Shown one piece after another: positions 53,648 to 63,244 of a stretch of DNA of 64,000 nt. Under the pieces are notes generated by a model, which worked only from the letters and a program-made list of their open reading frames with translations, was not told the origin of the DNA and searched no databases. The position numbers and the translations under genes were made by a program. The stretch comes from an uncultured archaeon (GTDB lineage Archaea > Thermoproteota > Nitrososphaeria > JACIWG01): contig CALHLD010000005.1 in the NCBI GenBank assembly GCA_938034445.1, forward strand, positions 62,001 to 126,000, written 5' to 3'. Within the stretch, counting starts at the first letter, position 1, and every line of letters starts with the position of its first letter.

Positions 53648-55552
53648 ATGGGTCTAGTACTTGAAGGTTGGCTTGTTTGGATTTTGCCTCTGACACTCTC
53701 ATTTGCAGCCTTTTTTATCTCAAAAGTTAATAGAATTTCCTCACATATTGTGGCTATAGCTTCGCCATTTTCTTCTCTAGTCTGTGCTTTATTACTCTTA
53801 AATAATGTGCTTTCAGGAGCGTTTTCACTGCCTTTTGAACAAAGCATTGGATGGCTTGCTGGGCAAGGATTATACATTGAGATTGGAATTCTTCTGGACC
53901 AGTTAAGTCTGATAATGCTTTTGGTTGTAGCCTTTATATCAACTCTCATATTCATATTCAGTGTAGATTATATGAAGGAAGAACAGGATATTGGTAGATA
54001 CTGGTTTTGGATGTGCTTTTTTATAGGTTCGATGCAAATGCTTATCATATCCAACAACTTTATCCAAATGTTAATGGGCTGGGAAATGGTTGGACTTTGT
54101 AGCTGGGCTTTGATATCTTTCTGGTATAAGTCTAGGGCTCCTAGTCCTGAACCGGGATTCTTGACCGAAGGTGAATATAATGCTCACTGTGGCCTTAAAG
54201 CGCTTATAACCACAAGCTTTGCCGATCTCTTTTTCATTGCTGCAATAGCTATGGTCGCTTGGACCACCTACTTAGCTACAGGAAATGTAACGTTTAACTT
54301 TATTAAGCTTTCAGAAAACTTTTCATGGATCGGTGTGCTCAATACAGCTGGAATTCTACCAATATTTGCTCTTTTCCTTCTATCAGGTTCGCTTGGAAAA
54401 AGCGCTCAATTCCCCTTTAATGAATGGTTGCCGGAAGCGATGGCGGGTCCAACAACTGTTAGCGCACTAATACATGCTGCTACCATGGTTAAGGCTGGAT
54501 GCTATTTTGTAGCAAGATTCTTTACAATAGTATGGGAAGCTTTACCCGTTTACCCTGAAATCAAGATATTTTTCTGGCTAGCTTTAGGCTTAGGTGCTTT
54601 CACAGCTTTTTTAGCGGCTACACAAGGAATGGTTGCTAAAGAGCTTAAAAAAGTACTTGCCTTTTCCACGATCAGCCAGCTTGGTTACATTTTTGTTGCA
54701 CTAGGTGCCGCTGGCGTTCTGCTTTCGTGGGAAGCCTTCACCGCTGGCATACTGCATATAGTTTCTCATGCAATATTTAAGGCCCTATTATTCCTTTGTG
54801 CGGGAGCCATCTTACACGTAACTCACACAAAGTATATGAATGAAATGGGAGGCCTAAAGGGTGTCATGCCTATTACCTACTTGACAATGCTCATAGGCGC
54901 ATTCTCACTTTCCGGTATTCCACCATTTTCAGGTTTCTTCAGCAAAGACGAAATACTTTCGACTGTGGCCGGCCTTAACTGGATTGTATACGCTATTCTA
55001 GCTTTAACTGTAGCTTTAACAACTTTCTATACATTTAGAATGGTAGGAATTGTATTTTTTGGAAACAAAAGCCCACATGTAATAAAGCTTGAAGAAGAAG
55101 GTAAAAAACTTCACGAGGCAGGACCAATTATGATTATACCACTCACAATTTTAGCCTTTCTAACACTGTTTATTTGGCTTTTCTATCCTAACATAATAGG
55201 CTTCCTTGTCGGATACGATGAAGCATTACATATTGACCTTCTAAGTTTTCTCAACAAGACTTTTACCTCTATATCCTTCATGATATCAATTGCAATGGTC
55301 ATCGTAGGCCTATATCCGGCTTATAAAGTCTATATTACTAGAGCTATTATTCCAGAAAAAATAACAGTCCCCAAACTATATAACATAATATATAATAGAT
55401 GGTACTGGAACCACGTATACTACTGGTTGGCTGAAAAGATTAAACTGTTTGCTGAAAGAATTAGATATATTCAAACAGGTGTTTCAAATGTTAATGTTGC
55501 ATATGTGGTTACTGGTGCCATCGTGTTCCTTATAATATTGATAATATTATAG
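53648..55552 (+). CDS. NuoL/MnhA-like antiporter-type subunit
   Basis: 634 residues with about sixteen hydrophobic helices. Proton-antiporter motifs: LMGWEMVGLCSWALI, FPFNEWLPEAMAGPTTVSALIHAATMVKAG and GYIFVALGAAG, with lysines and glutamates in membrane helices. The C-terminal extension (about 490-634) contains a long amphipathic stretch like the lateral helix of NuoL. GGGGTGAA precedes the ATG by a few bases. It would pump H+ or Na+ using redox energy. Confidence 0.93.
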   Translation: MGLVLEGWLVWILPLTLSFAAFFISKVNRISSHIVAIASPFSSLVCALLLLNNVLSGAFSLPFEQSIGWLAGQGLYIEIGILLDQLSLIMLLVVAFISTLIFIFSVDYMKEEQDIGRYWFWMCFFIGSMQMLIISNNFIQMLMGWEMVGLCSWALISFWYKSRAPSPEPGFLTEGEYNAHCGLKALITTSFADLFFIAAIAMVAWTTYLATGNVTFNFIKLSENFSWIGVLNTAGILPIFALFLLSGSLGKSAQFPFNEWLPEAMAGPTTVSALIHAATMVKAGCYFVARFFTIVWEALPVYPEIKIFFWLALGLGAFTAFLAATQGMVAKELKKVLAFSTISQLGYIFVALGAAGVLLSWEAFTAGILHIVSHAIFKALLFLCAGAILHVTHTKYMNEMGGLKGVMPITYLTMLIGAFSLSGIPPFSGFFSKDEILSTVAGLNWIVYAILALTVALTTFYTFRMVGIVFFGNKSPHVIKLEEEGKKLHEAGPIMIIPLTILAFLTLFIWLFYPNIIGFLVGYDEALHIDLLSFLNKTFTSISFMISIAMVIVGLYPAYKVYITRAIIPEKITVPKLYNIIYNRWYWNHVYYWLAEKIKLFAERIRYIQTGVSNVNVAYVVTGAIVFLIILIIL

Positions 55553-55565
55553 GAGGTGCCATATC

Positions 55566-57134
55566 ATGCTATCAAATGATCTAATATTGGTGTGCGCGAT
55601 TTTCTTACCTTTAGTCGGTGCCGTTTCTGTCACTGTTGTTGGAAAAATTAGGGAAAACGTTAAAGTTATAGGCGCAATATCCTCTATCTTTCTCTTTACA
55701 ACCTTAAGTTTAGCATTTTATCTACTCTATTTTGTAATAGGCATTCAGGAAGGGAAACCTATTGTCTTATTCCCACTGAGAACTCCTAATGCTACTTGTT
55801 TCGTAGTTGATGGATTGTCTGCAGTTGTAGCGGTAGTCTTCTCTTTTATCTCCTCTACTGCCTCCCTATACAGTATCGGGTACTTAAAAGAAGTTCATGC
55901 TACAAGAATCACCCAATATTATATAGCACTACAAGTTTTAACCACCGCTTTAAACGGTATCGCGTACAGTGGAGACCTATTTACCCTATTCATATTCACT
56001 GAACTGTGTCTGTTGTCAGCTGTCACTTTAGTCGCATTTTACAGGAGCAAGGAATCTGTTGAAGCCTCAATTAAGTACCTTGTTATGGGTAGTGTAGGTG
56101 CTGCCTGCATATTAATGGCTGTTGCTCTTATATATGGCGTGACTGGAACACTTAACATAGCTTTAGCCGCCTCAATACTTAGAGAGCTTGCTAAAAACCC
56201 ACTAATGGCTCCAACCCTCACATTAATATTTTGCCTTCTACTGGTAGGATTCGGTGTTGAATCAGCGATGGTGCCATTGCATTCATGGCTTATTGATGCA
56301 CATCCCGCAGCCCCCTTCCCAATCCATGGTTTTCTTTCTGGAGCAGTTATTAAGAGTGGAATTTATGCTTTCATTAGAACCGGCTACTACTTTTTCACCT
56401 CAAGTTCGATGGAGTGGTCTCTTGATGTAAGTGTTATCCTCTTTTTAATTGCCATGGCAACAATAACTTTGCCAAATTTAATCGCTCTAAGACAGACAGA
56501 TGTTAAGAGGTTACTTGCATACTCAAGCATATACAATATGGGTGTAGTGGTTGCCGGTATAGCAGTAGGCACACCTTTCGGTTTAGCGGCGGCATTATTC
56601 CATATAATTAATCACGCTATTGTAAAAGCTGGTGCCATGATGACTGCTGGAGACTTTTATGTGACAACACATACAAGAAACTTATTAGAACTTAAGGGTA
56701 TTGCAAGAAAAATGCCAGTAAGTGGAGTCCTTTTCTCACTTAACAGTCTTTCTTTAGCAGGTTTGCCACCATTAAATACTTTCTACAGCAAACTACTTGT
56801 AATAATTGCATGCTTTTCTTTGCTAACTAAAAATGCGCCCGTTGCCGTAAAGGTGTTAGGTGCGATGACAGGATTAGTACTTGTAGTTAATGCCGTTATC
56901 TCAATAGGCTACTATATAGCAATACTTGTAAGATATACATGGATGTCTGAGGAAACGGAGAAGGTGAAAAATGTTATGAGAGAAGCTCCACCGACTATGA
57001 TTTTGGGTCTAATTTTATTGCTATCGGTAGCAATAGCAGTTTCTCTAGCACCTTTCCTATTCTTTGACTGGATATCAAAAATAATAGAATCTTTCATGGA
57101 CATAGAGTCATACAAGAGAGCCGTACTAGGCTAG
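55566..57134 (+). CDS. NuoM/NuoN-like antiporter-type subunit
   Basis: 522 residues, about fourteen helices. FTELCLLSAVTLVAFYRSKESVEASIKYLVMG, MVPLHSWLIDAHPAAPFPIHGFLSGAVIKSG and TDVKRLLAYSSIYNMG are the NuoM/N-type antiporter motifs, with the lysine in AVIKSG. AGGAGGTG precedes the ATG at 55566 by eight bases. It is the last gene of the operon; with the NuoL subunit there are two antiporter-like subunits, fewer than complex I (three). Confidence 0.92.
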   Translation: MLSNDLILVCAIFLPLVGAVSVTVVGKIRENVKVIGAISSIFLFTTLSLAFYLLYFVIGIQEGKPIVLFPLRTPNATCFVVDGLSAVVAVVFSFISSTASLYSIGYLKEVHATRITQYYIALQVLTTALNGIAYSGDLFTLFIFTELCLLSAVTLVAFYRSKESVEASIKYLVMGSVGAACILMAVALIYGVTGTLNIALAASILRELAKNPLMAPTLTLIFCLLLVGFGVESAMVPLHSWLIDAHPAAPFPIHGFLSGAVIKSGIYAFIRTGYYFFTSSSMEWSLDVSVILFLIAMATITLPNLIALRQTDVKRLLAYSSIYNMGVVVAGIAVGTPFGLAAALFHIINHAIVKAGAMMTAGDFYVTTHTRNLLELKGIARKMPVSGVLFSLNSLSLAGLPPLNTFYSKLLVIIACFSLLTKNAPVAVKVLGAMTGLVLVVNAVISIGYYIAILVRYTWMSEETEKVKNVMREAPPTMILGLILLLSVAIAVSLAPFLFFDWISKIIESFMDIESYKRAVLG

Positions 57135-57168
57135 CGGGAGCAAAAATATCTATAAAATAAAATTATTC

Positions 57169-57174
57169 TTTTTT
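57169..57174 (+). terminator. T-run after the hydrogenase operon
   Basis: A run of six T at 57169-57174 lies 35 bases after the last stop codon. It may terminate the operon. There is no hairpin. The rest of this 180-base gap is AT-rich; the TATA element AATTTATAAC for the next gene is at 57281-57290, about 29 bases upstream of its ATG. Confidence 0.35.
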
Positions 57175-57314
57175 ACATACTTTAGGTTAAAGTATACATC
57201 CACAACATTTTATTGCCATTATTATTAATTCACGATCTATTTTTGTGAATAATATCGACTGCCCTCTGCTCTGGACAAAAAATTTATAACCCATAGCTAT
57301 TCTCACCAAATGAT

Positions 57315-57725
57315 ATGTCAGAAGAATACTGTTTTGTAAAAGATTTAAATGAAACTACTGTCTATCGGTTGACGAAACCTGATGGCTGTAATAGGACTGT
57401 GACAATATTGCTCGATAAAGATGATGGTGTAAAAAATGTCTCTATGGGCATGTGTATTATAGATCCACAGAGTAAGATACCATTTCATACTCATGAAAAT
57501 GAGGAGGAAATAATGTATGTGTTGGATGGTGAAGGTGTTTTCAAAATTGGTGATTCAGAAAAAAGGATAAGTGAAGGCTCAATATTATTCGCTCCACCAA
57601 AGGTTGGTCATCAGATAATAAATACGAGCGATAAAAAGCTGCAATTTATTTTCGTGTATAGTCCGGCTGGCCCTGAACAGAATATTAAAAAGGTAGGTCA
57701 AGCTATAGGTACTATGAAAAAGTAA
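57315..57725 (+). CDS. Cupin-domain protein
   Basis: 136 residues, single cupin barrel. Motif 1 FHTHENEEEIMYVLDGEG and motif 2 FAPPKVGHQI carry the histidine/glutamate metal set. Function unknown; similar to the cupin at 5623 in length and motif, but not a close copy. TATA element 29 bases upstream suggests a leaderless mRNA. Converges with the TIM-barrel gene by 14 bases. Confidence 0.85.
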   Translation: MSEEYCFVKDLNETTVYRLTKPDGCNRTVTILLDKDDGVKNVSMGMCIIDPQSKIPFHTHENEEEIMYVLDGEGVFKIGDSEKRISEGSILFAPPKVGHQIINTSDKKLQFIFVYSPAGPEQNIKKVGQAIGTMKK

Positions 57726-58536
57726 GTATACGTTTTAAGTAATTTAAAGATGCCTTAGCTGCGTCCTCAGAGTTAGGGATAGGTAGGCATTCAACAATAT
57801 ACCAGTCATTGTATCCAATTTTTTTTAACCCTTTAACAATCTTACCAAAATTTATATGACCATAACCTAATGGCATCCTTTTCGTGTCAGAAAATTTTAC
57901 AGACCAAATTTTTTCCCTAACATTCTCTATTGTATTGTCTATTTTCAATTCTTCAATATCCATATTATAGGAATTTATTAGTATACCTGTACTTTCTAAA
58001 GATAGTCTTTTTATTAGAGAATAGACTTCTGAAAGGGTGTTTAAGAAGCTTGTTTCATAGCTGTTTAAAGGCTCTATCAGAACCTTCACGCTAAAATCCT
58101 TTGCCCTTTTATCTAATATCTTTAGCGAAGCCTGTAACCATACTTCAGACTTTTCATCCTTAACACCTTTTCCAACAATTTTTCCAATAATAAGAGGTGA
58201 TGAAAGCTCCCGTGCTACTAGTAAACCTGACATGATAACATCTAAGGTTCTTCCCCTAATAGCTGGATTAGGGCTTATAAAAGAATAGCCTAAATGTGTA
58301 CTGTAATGGTCTGTTGAAAGTCCAGCAACCTCTATCCCATGGCTTTTGAAGATTTCATTTATCTGCTTAACTAAGATACCGATACTAAACATTAAAGGTA
58401 TAACTGCCCCATCATACCCTATTTTTTTAAGAAACATTAATCCTTCCTCAAAATCTCTTCTATTATTAATATCTTTGAAAATGTTTTTGACAACATAACC
58501 AATATCTTCAGAAATTACAAAACCAAATTTTGGCAA
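57712..58536 (-). CDS. Sugar phosphate isomerase/epimerase-like TIM barrel
   Basis: 274 residues of the AP endonuclease 2/xylose isomerase-like superfamily. Metal ligands are suggested by LIEPLNSYETSFLN, INSYNMDIEEL, VKFSDTKRMPLGYGHINF and YIVECLPI. The substrate is unknown. Start is a TTG at 58536; a minus-strand TATA element (58562-58570) is about 28 bases upstream. It converges with the cupin gene. Confidence 0.8.
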   Translation of the reverse strand: MPKFGFVISEDIGYVVKNIFKDINNRRDFEEGLMFLKKIGYDGAVIPLMFSIGILVKQINEIFKSHGIEVAGLSTDHYSTHLGYSFISPNPAIRGRTLDVIMSGLLVARELSSPLIIGKIVGKGVKDEKSEVWLQASLKILDKRAKDFSVKVLIEPLNSYETSFLNTLSEVYSLIKRLSLESTGILINSYNMDIEELKIDNTIENVREKIWSVKFSDTKRMPLGYGHINFGKIVKGLKKIGYNDWYIVECLPIPNSEDAAKASLNYLKRILTFS

Positions 58537-58630
58537 TCCAAAGTAAGTGGTTACTCTTTTAATATAAATTTTTGGTTAGAAAACTTAAAATATCCAAACT
58601 CAGCTACCATTTTATAAGTGAAGTACGGAT

Positions 58631-59017
58631 ATGATGTCAAAGAAGATTATAATAGAATTTGAAAAGGTAGGTGCAATTGAGGGAGAAATTTCTGATCAAA
58701 TAAATCCTAAAACTTTTGAAGCTTTCGTAAAAAATATTCCATTCGAATCTGAAGCAAACACTTGGGGTAAAGAAATCTACTTCGACACACCAGTAAACGT
58801 TCCAATAGAGAATGGAAAAAGAAAGGTTGAAGTGGGCGACATTGCCTATTGGCCTCCAGGACGATCGATGTGCTTGTTCTTCGGTCCAACACCAGCAAGC
58901 TCAGGCCCAGAACCTGTCGCAGCAAGTCCAGTTAACGTTTTCGGAAAGATTACAAAGAACATTGAACTTCTTTCAAAGGTCCGGGATGGTACTAAGATAG
59001 TAGTAAAATTTGCATAA
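58631..59017 (+). CDS. Cyclophilin-like fold protein
   Basis: 128 residues, resembling the small archaeal/Thermotoga cyclophilin-like proteins (PF04126-like): a short all-beta protein with VGDIAYWPPGRSMCLFFGPTPAS in the core. No catalytic peptidyl-prolyl isomerase residues are identified. Function unknown. A second ATG lies one codon in. The following 164-base gap before the reductase has no clear feature. Confidence 0.75.
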   Translation: MMSKKIIIEFEKVGAIEGEISDQINPKTFEAFVKNIPFESEANTWGKEIYFDTPVNVPIENGKRKVEVGDIAYWPPGRSMCLFFGPTPASSGPEPVAASPVNVFGKITKNIELLSKVRDGTKIVVKFA

Positions 59018-59181
59018 TTATACAAAAGGTCTTCTAAAGGTATAGCAGAATAAAATGCAAAAAATCTAAGCCTTCCAATTAACTTATTTTCCATATTAAT
59101 GTTCTAATTATTTTCTAAAGTCCATTCTAATAACCATTTTCCAAAAAATATATTTACCATCATTACAAGAGAATTAAGAGG

Positions 59182-60201
59182 GTGATTAATATTTCCAAGC
59201 CTAAAGTTGTTTTAACAAGAAAGATACTTGAACCCGGTCTATCAATTCTAAAAGAAAATTGTGACGTAATAGTCAGAGACAAGATACAGCCTCCAACAAA
59301 ACAGGAAATCATCGAACTAGTAAAGGATGCCGATGCTCTCGTATGCCAGATTACGGAAAAAATAGATAAGGACATATACGATGCTGGCAAAAACTTGCGT
59401 GTTGTCAGCACAGTAAGTGTAGGCTACGATCATATAGATGTTCCTGAAGCGACAAAAAGAGGAATTTATGTCTGCTACACTCCTGGCGTGTTAACTAATG
59501 CTACCGCTGACTTTGCATGGACTCTAATTATGGCTGCATCTAGAAGAGTGGTTGAAGCAGACAAATATGTTAGAGATGGCAAGTGGGTTATACCATGGGC
59601 TCTTGACATGTTCCTTGGCTACGATGTATATGGTGCTACGCTTGGCGTTGTAGGTGTAGGTAGAATAGGGCAGGCTGTTATAGAAAGGGCTAGAGGCTTT
59701 AACATGAAAATCATATACTATGATATTGTAAGGAGACAGGATTTAGAGCAGCAGCTTGGTATAGAATATTGTGAACTGAACGAGCTTCTTAAAAGGGCTG
59801 ACATAGTTACAATACATGTTCCAAGAACTAAGGAGACCATAGGCTTAATTAACGAAAACAATCTCAAGTTAATGAAGAAGACGGCAGTACTTGTTAACAC
59901 ATCAAGAGGAGGCATTGTTGATGAGCGAGCCTTATATAAGGCATTAAAGGAAGGCTGGATATTTGCAGCCGGTCTAGATGTTTTCGAAAAGGAGCCAACA
60001 CCATTAGATAATCCACTACTAACCTTACCAAACGTTGTTGTAGCGCCTCATATAGCAAGTGCGACTGTACAGTCTAGAACAAAGATGTCGGAGCTTGCTG
60101 CATTAAATGTAGTAAAAGTTCTAAGCGGTGAAGAACCACCAGCACTTGTGAATCCTGATGTGAAAAAGATTAGACCCCCAGAGCAGGTGAAGATGATCTA
60201 A
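59182..60201 (+). CDS. Glyoxylate/hydroxypyruvate reductase (D-2-hydroxyacid dehydrogenase)
   Basis: 339 residues. The catalytic set is complete: Arg in NTSRGGIVDERAL, Glu in DVFEKEPT, His in APHIASAT. Nucleotide-binding GVVGVGRIGQAVIERA precedes it. The close match to archaeal glyoxylate reductase suggests glyoxylate or hydroxypyruvate as substrate, giving glycolate or glycerate. GTG start at 59182 follows AAGAGG. A TIM-barrel gene follows after one base, and a glycerate kinase begins 3 kb downstream. Confidence 0.88.
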   Translation: MINISKPKVVLTRKILEPGLSILKENCDVIVRDKIQPPTKQEIIELVKDADALVCQITEKIDKDIYDAGKNLRVVSTVSVGYDHIDVPEATKRGIYVCYTPGVLTNATADFAWTLIMAASRRVVEADKYVRDGKWVIPWALDMFLGYDVYGATLGVVGVGRIGQAVIERARGFNMKIIYYDIVRRQDLEQQLGIEYCELNELLKRADIVTIHVPRTKETIGLINENNLKLMKKTAVLVNTSRGGIVDERALYKALKEGWIFAAGLDVFEKEPTPLDNPLLTLPNVVVAPHIASATVQSRTKMSELAALNVVKVLSGEEPPALVNPDVKKIRPPEQVKMI

Positions 60202-60202
60202 A

Positions 60203-61117
60203 ATGGTCTTCACAGTACAAGTCAAAAAAGATGGTTTATGTCTTTCATCTGATTTTCCATGGAAACTTGGTATAGTACTTTTTATGGCATATCCTTCTCT
60301 ACAGAAAAGTGAAGAAGAACTTGAAAAGGCAATAAAGTTTCTAACATTAGATAATTTCTTTGACAGGCTAGAGGTTCAAAAAATAAGTGATGAAGGCTGG
60401 AACAAAATCAAAAAATATGTTGAGAGTGTTGAAGTTGCAAGAGCCTTCCAACCAGATGTATTGGCTGGAAAAAACTTAAGCGCCTTAGATGAATCAAAAA
60501 GGCAGGAAGCAGTCCAGTATGTTAAAAGTGAAATGGATGTCTGGCTTAAAAGAGGCGTTAACCAGTTCGCAGTATGCTCTGGGCATATAACTGCAACAAT
60601 GGAGGAAGGTAAAAAACAGTTTATCAAATCTATCAAGGAACTTGCAGAATATGCACTAAAGAACTGTGCGGTAATCTCAATTGAAACATTTGATATTGAT
60701 AAGGATAAGAAACAAGTTATAGGCCCAGTACATGATGCTGCAAAGCTTGTAAAGGAAATTAGAAAAGAATATCCTAACGTTTTCCTCATGTGGGATCAAA
60801 GTCATGCACCACTCTTAAACGAAAAGCCGGATGTCCTAAAAGAATATTCTGACATCCTTGGAGTCGTCCATGTAGGCTGTGGCTTAAAGGCAAAAGAGGG
60901 CCTACTAGACTGGCACCCAGTATACCATACACCAGGCGCAATAAACGACGAAAACGACCTTGCACAACTATTCAACATTCTTCTTGAAATCGGATACTGT
61001 GGTCCGGTAACAGTTGAAATTAGGCCACAGGAGGGGCAGACTTCCGAGGAAGTCGTTAATAGTGCTAAGGGTGCAATATATACAGCATACTCTCTTGCAA
61101 TAAAGAAACTACTCTAG
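60203..61117 (+). CDS. Sugar phosphate isomerase/epimerase-like TIM barrel
   Basis: 304 residues of the AP endonuclease 2 TIM-barrel superfamily. The candidate metal ligands are the glutamate of ISIETFDI, the aspartate and histidine of LMWDQSHAP, and VHVGCG/HPVYHTPG, with VTVEIRPQEG near the end. A hydroxypyruvate isomerase-like role would suit its neighbour, the hydroxypyruvate/glyoxylate reductase, one base upstream, but the sequence does not prove it. Distinct from the barrel at 57712. Confidence 0.78.
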   Translation: MVFTVQVKKDGLCLSSDFPWKLGIVLFMAYPSLQKSEEELEKAIKFLTLDNFFDRLEVQKISDEGWNKIKKYVESVEVARAFQPDVLAGKNLSALDESKRQEAVQYVKSEMDVWLKRGVNQFAVCSGHITATMEEGKKQFIKSIKELAEYALKNCAVISIETFDIDKDKKQVIGPVHDAAKLVKEIRKEYPNVFLMWDQSHAPLLNEKPDVLKEYSDILGVVHVGCGLKAKEGLLDWHPVYHTPGAINDENDLAQLFNILLEIGYCGPVTVEIRPQEGQTSEEVVNSAKGAIYTAYSLAIKKLL

Positions 61118-61190
61118 ACCTCCCCCACATATTTTTATTTAATTTCTTAATAGTAAAGTTAAATTAACCTCATATCTAAGCCTAATTTGT

Positions 61191-62225
61191 ATGACCGTAC
61201 ACTTTTCTCCAACAGAATTAGAAAGATTTGGGAAAGCGCTTTTGATCAAATTAGGCTTTCCAACACAACATTCTGAAATAATATCCCAAAGTCTTGTGCT
61301 CGCAAACTTAAGAGGTGTCGACTCACATGGTGTTGTTAGGCTAGCCTATTACTCTGATGGTGTTGAAAAGGGTTCAATAAATCCGAAGCCAAACATCAAA
61401 ATTGTAAAAGAAAATCAATACTTTACCTTGATAGACGGCGATAATACGTTAGGCTATGTTCCAGCAACACTTGCGACAGAAAAGGCGATTTTAAAGGCTA
61501 AAGAATATGGAATAGGCATTTCTGGAGTCAGGAACCTAAAACATTCTGGTATGTTGGCTAAATATGTTATGCAGGCTGTTGAAGAAAAAATGTTTGCTCT
61601 TGCGATAGCGAATGCTTCACCGAATATTGCTCTTCCCGGTTTCAAAAAACCTGTTGTAGGCACTAATCCTCTAGCGATAGGCTTTCCTGTTGACGGTTCA
61701 ACTCCTATAATACTTGATATGGCAATGAGTGTTGTCGCCAGAGGAAAGCTTCTTGTTGCATCAAAAAAGGGTGCGCCTATTCCAAAGGGTTGGGCTCTAA
61801 ATGAAAATGGAGAAGAAACTACAGACGCGAATGAGGCGATAAAGGGGATGCTTTTGCCGATAGGAGGCTACAAAGGCTTCGGTTTAGCAATAGTAATCGA
61901 CATCCTATGTGGAATAGTTTTAGGTGGAGGATATGGTTTAAAAATACAGCGTTCTTGGTTTTCCCAAGGTGGTTTTCTTATACTCGTATCCAAGCTGGAT
62001 ATAGCAAGACCCTATGAAGAATATTTGAACGACATAAAAGAGTATATTAGAGAAATGAAGTCGACTCCAGTTTCAGAGGGGACAAGAATATTGTTTCCAA
62101 ATGAAATAGAAGAAGAACTAACTTGCAAGAGGATGAAGGAAGGAATACCACTTGATGATGAAACAGTTTCGGAGCTTATAAAGTTAGCTAAAAAATATGA
62201 TGTAGCGGAGCCAAAATGTCTCTAA
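61191..62225 (+). CDS. Malate/L-sulfolactate/ureidoglycolate dehydrogenase family (Ldh2) oxidoreductase
   Basis: 344 residues. Family features: LRGVDSHGVVRLAYY, NLKHSGMLAKYV with the catalytic histidine (the usual HFG is HSG), GTNPLAIGFPVDG, MAMSVVARGKL and GGYKGFGLAIVIDILCG. NAD(P)-dependent oxidoreductase of a 2-hydroxyacid. The particular substrate is not fixed. Its end overlaps the HEPN gene by four bases. Confidence 0.88.
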   Translation: MTVHFSPTELERFGKALLIKLGFPTQHSEIISQSLVLANLRGVDSHGVVRLAYYSDGVEKGSINPKPNIKIVKENQYFTLIDGDNTLGYVPATLATEKAILKAKEYGIGISGVRNLKHSGMLAKYVMQAVEEKMFALAIANASPNIALPGFKKPVVGTNPLAIGFPVDGSTPIILDMAMSVVARGKLLVASKKGAPIPKGWALNENGEETTDANEAIKGMLLPIGGYKGFGLAIVIDILCGIVLGGGYGLKIQRSWFSQGGFLILVSKLDIARPYEEYLNDIKEYIREMKSTPVSEGTRILFPNEIEEELTCKRMKEGIPLDDETVSELIKLAKKYDVAEPKCL

Positions 62226-62662
62226 AAAATTTTATTCACCATTTCATCCAAAAGTTCATCAGTAGTAAGTAGTACAATTTCAGCTAACTTTATGGCATAT
62301 TCTGCATCAGACCTAATATACAATTCTTCAGGAGAAACTCCAGTCTCTTCATCTCCGTACATGGCTAATTCACGCTCTTTTCTTAGGCTTCTGGATATTG
62401 AAGCAAGTTCGTCAACTTTTTTCTGAAACCATATAGGAAATTTTTCTTTTTCTCTTTTTAATACTGGTCCAACGTCATGCCATTTTGGTGGTTCAACGCC
62501 AACAAGCCTTAATGATGCCTTTAAAGCTAATTCAACTGCCTCCTGACATTGTCTAACAACATAAGGAAAGTTTCCGTCTAAAAATGCTTCTTTAGCATGT
62601 TTGAATCTTTCTTTAGCCTGCTTAATATTTGATTTTGCTAAATCTAGGCTATTCAATAACAA
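62222..62662 (-). CDS. HEPN-domain protein (MNT-associated)
   Basis: 146 residues, helical. SNIKQAKERFKHAKEAFLDGNFPYVVRQCQEAVELALKA is the HEPN helix pair, followed by PPKWHDVGPVL. The typical RNase motif R-x4-6-H is not clearly formed here, so enzymatic activity is doubtful. It follows the nucleotidyltransferase gene with a 14-base overlap, the usual MNT/HEPN pair. Confidence 0.8.
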   Translation of the reverse strand: MLLNSLDLAKSNIKQAKERFKHAKEAFLDGNFPYVVRQCQEAVELALKASLRLVGVEPPKWHDVGPVLKREKEKFPIWFQKKVDELASISRSLRKERELAMYGDEETGVSPEELYIRSDAEYAIKLAEIVLLTTDELLDEMVNKIF

Positions 62663-63164
62663 TTACCTCTCCAAACTTGTAATCTTTTTTCAGTCTCCAG
62701 TACCACTTTCTACCTACCCAAACCCTTTCGGCTCCTAGTTCCTTTAGTCTTAACGAAAGTCTTTCTAAAATTTTTTCGAAAAAGTATTCTTTGTCATACA
62801 CTATTATACAGTCATCAACCATATCCAAGTATAATGGTTTTATTCTCTTTGCTTCTTCAGGAGTTTTGATTATGGGTGAAATTGAGACCATATATCCTTT
62901 TGTAAAAAGTTCATCCAAACTTTTTTCAAGAAGTTTTTCTGCCTCATTAAACATGGCTGTTCTCTCGAACCTCGAGGTAGGTAAATTGTTTACTATTATG
63001 AGAAGATCAAAATCGCTGTCTTTTCTCATCTGCCCTCTTGCTATACTCCCGTAAACAATCACTGACACAAGGTCGTCTTTAAAGACAAAAAAGAGTGCAT
63101 TAAGTAAATCTTTCATAAGACTTCTGTATGGTTCCACTAAGTATTCAAGACCCTTTCTAAACAT
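62649..63164 (-). CDS. MNT-type nucleotidyltransferase (HEPN partner)
   Basis: 171 residues. Nucleotidyltransferase fold: VIVYGSIARGQMRKDSDFDLLIIVNN with GS (39-40) and the two aspartates (Asp51, Asp53). In characterised pairs MNT proteins adenylylate the HEPN toxin and so neutralise it. The remainder is helical with basic residues. It is the first gene of the pair; AT-rich promoter upstream. Confidence 0.82.
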   Translation of the reverse strand: MFRKGLEYLVEPYRSLMKDLLNALFFVFKDDLVSVIVYGSIARGQMRKDSDFDLLIIVNNLPTSRFERTAMFNEAEKLLEKSLDELFTKGYMVSISPIIKTPEEAKRIKPLYLDMVDDCIIVYDKEYFFEKILERLSLRLKELGAERVWVGRKWYWRLKKDYKFGEVIVIE

Positions 63165-63244
63165 TACATCAATTCTAAACTTTTTCTTTTATATAAAGTT
63201 ACTTAAATAAAATATTTTTAAGACTTTCTTATGAAGACAATGTG

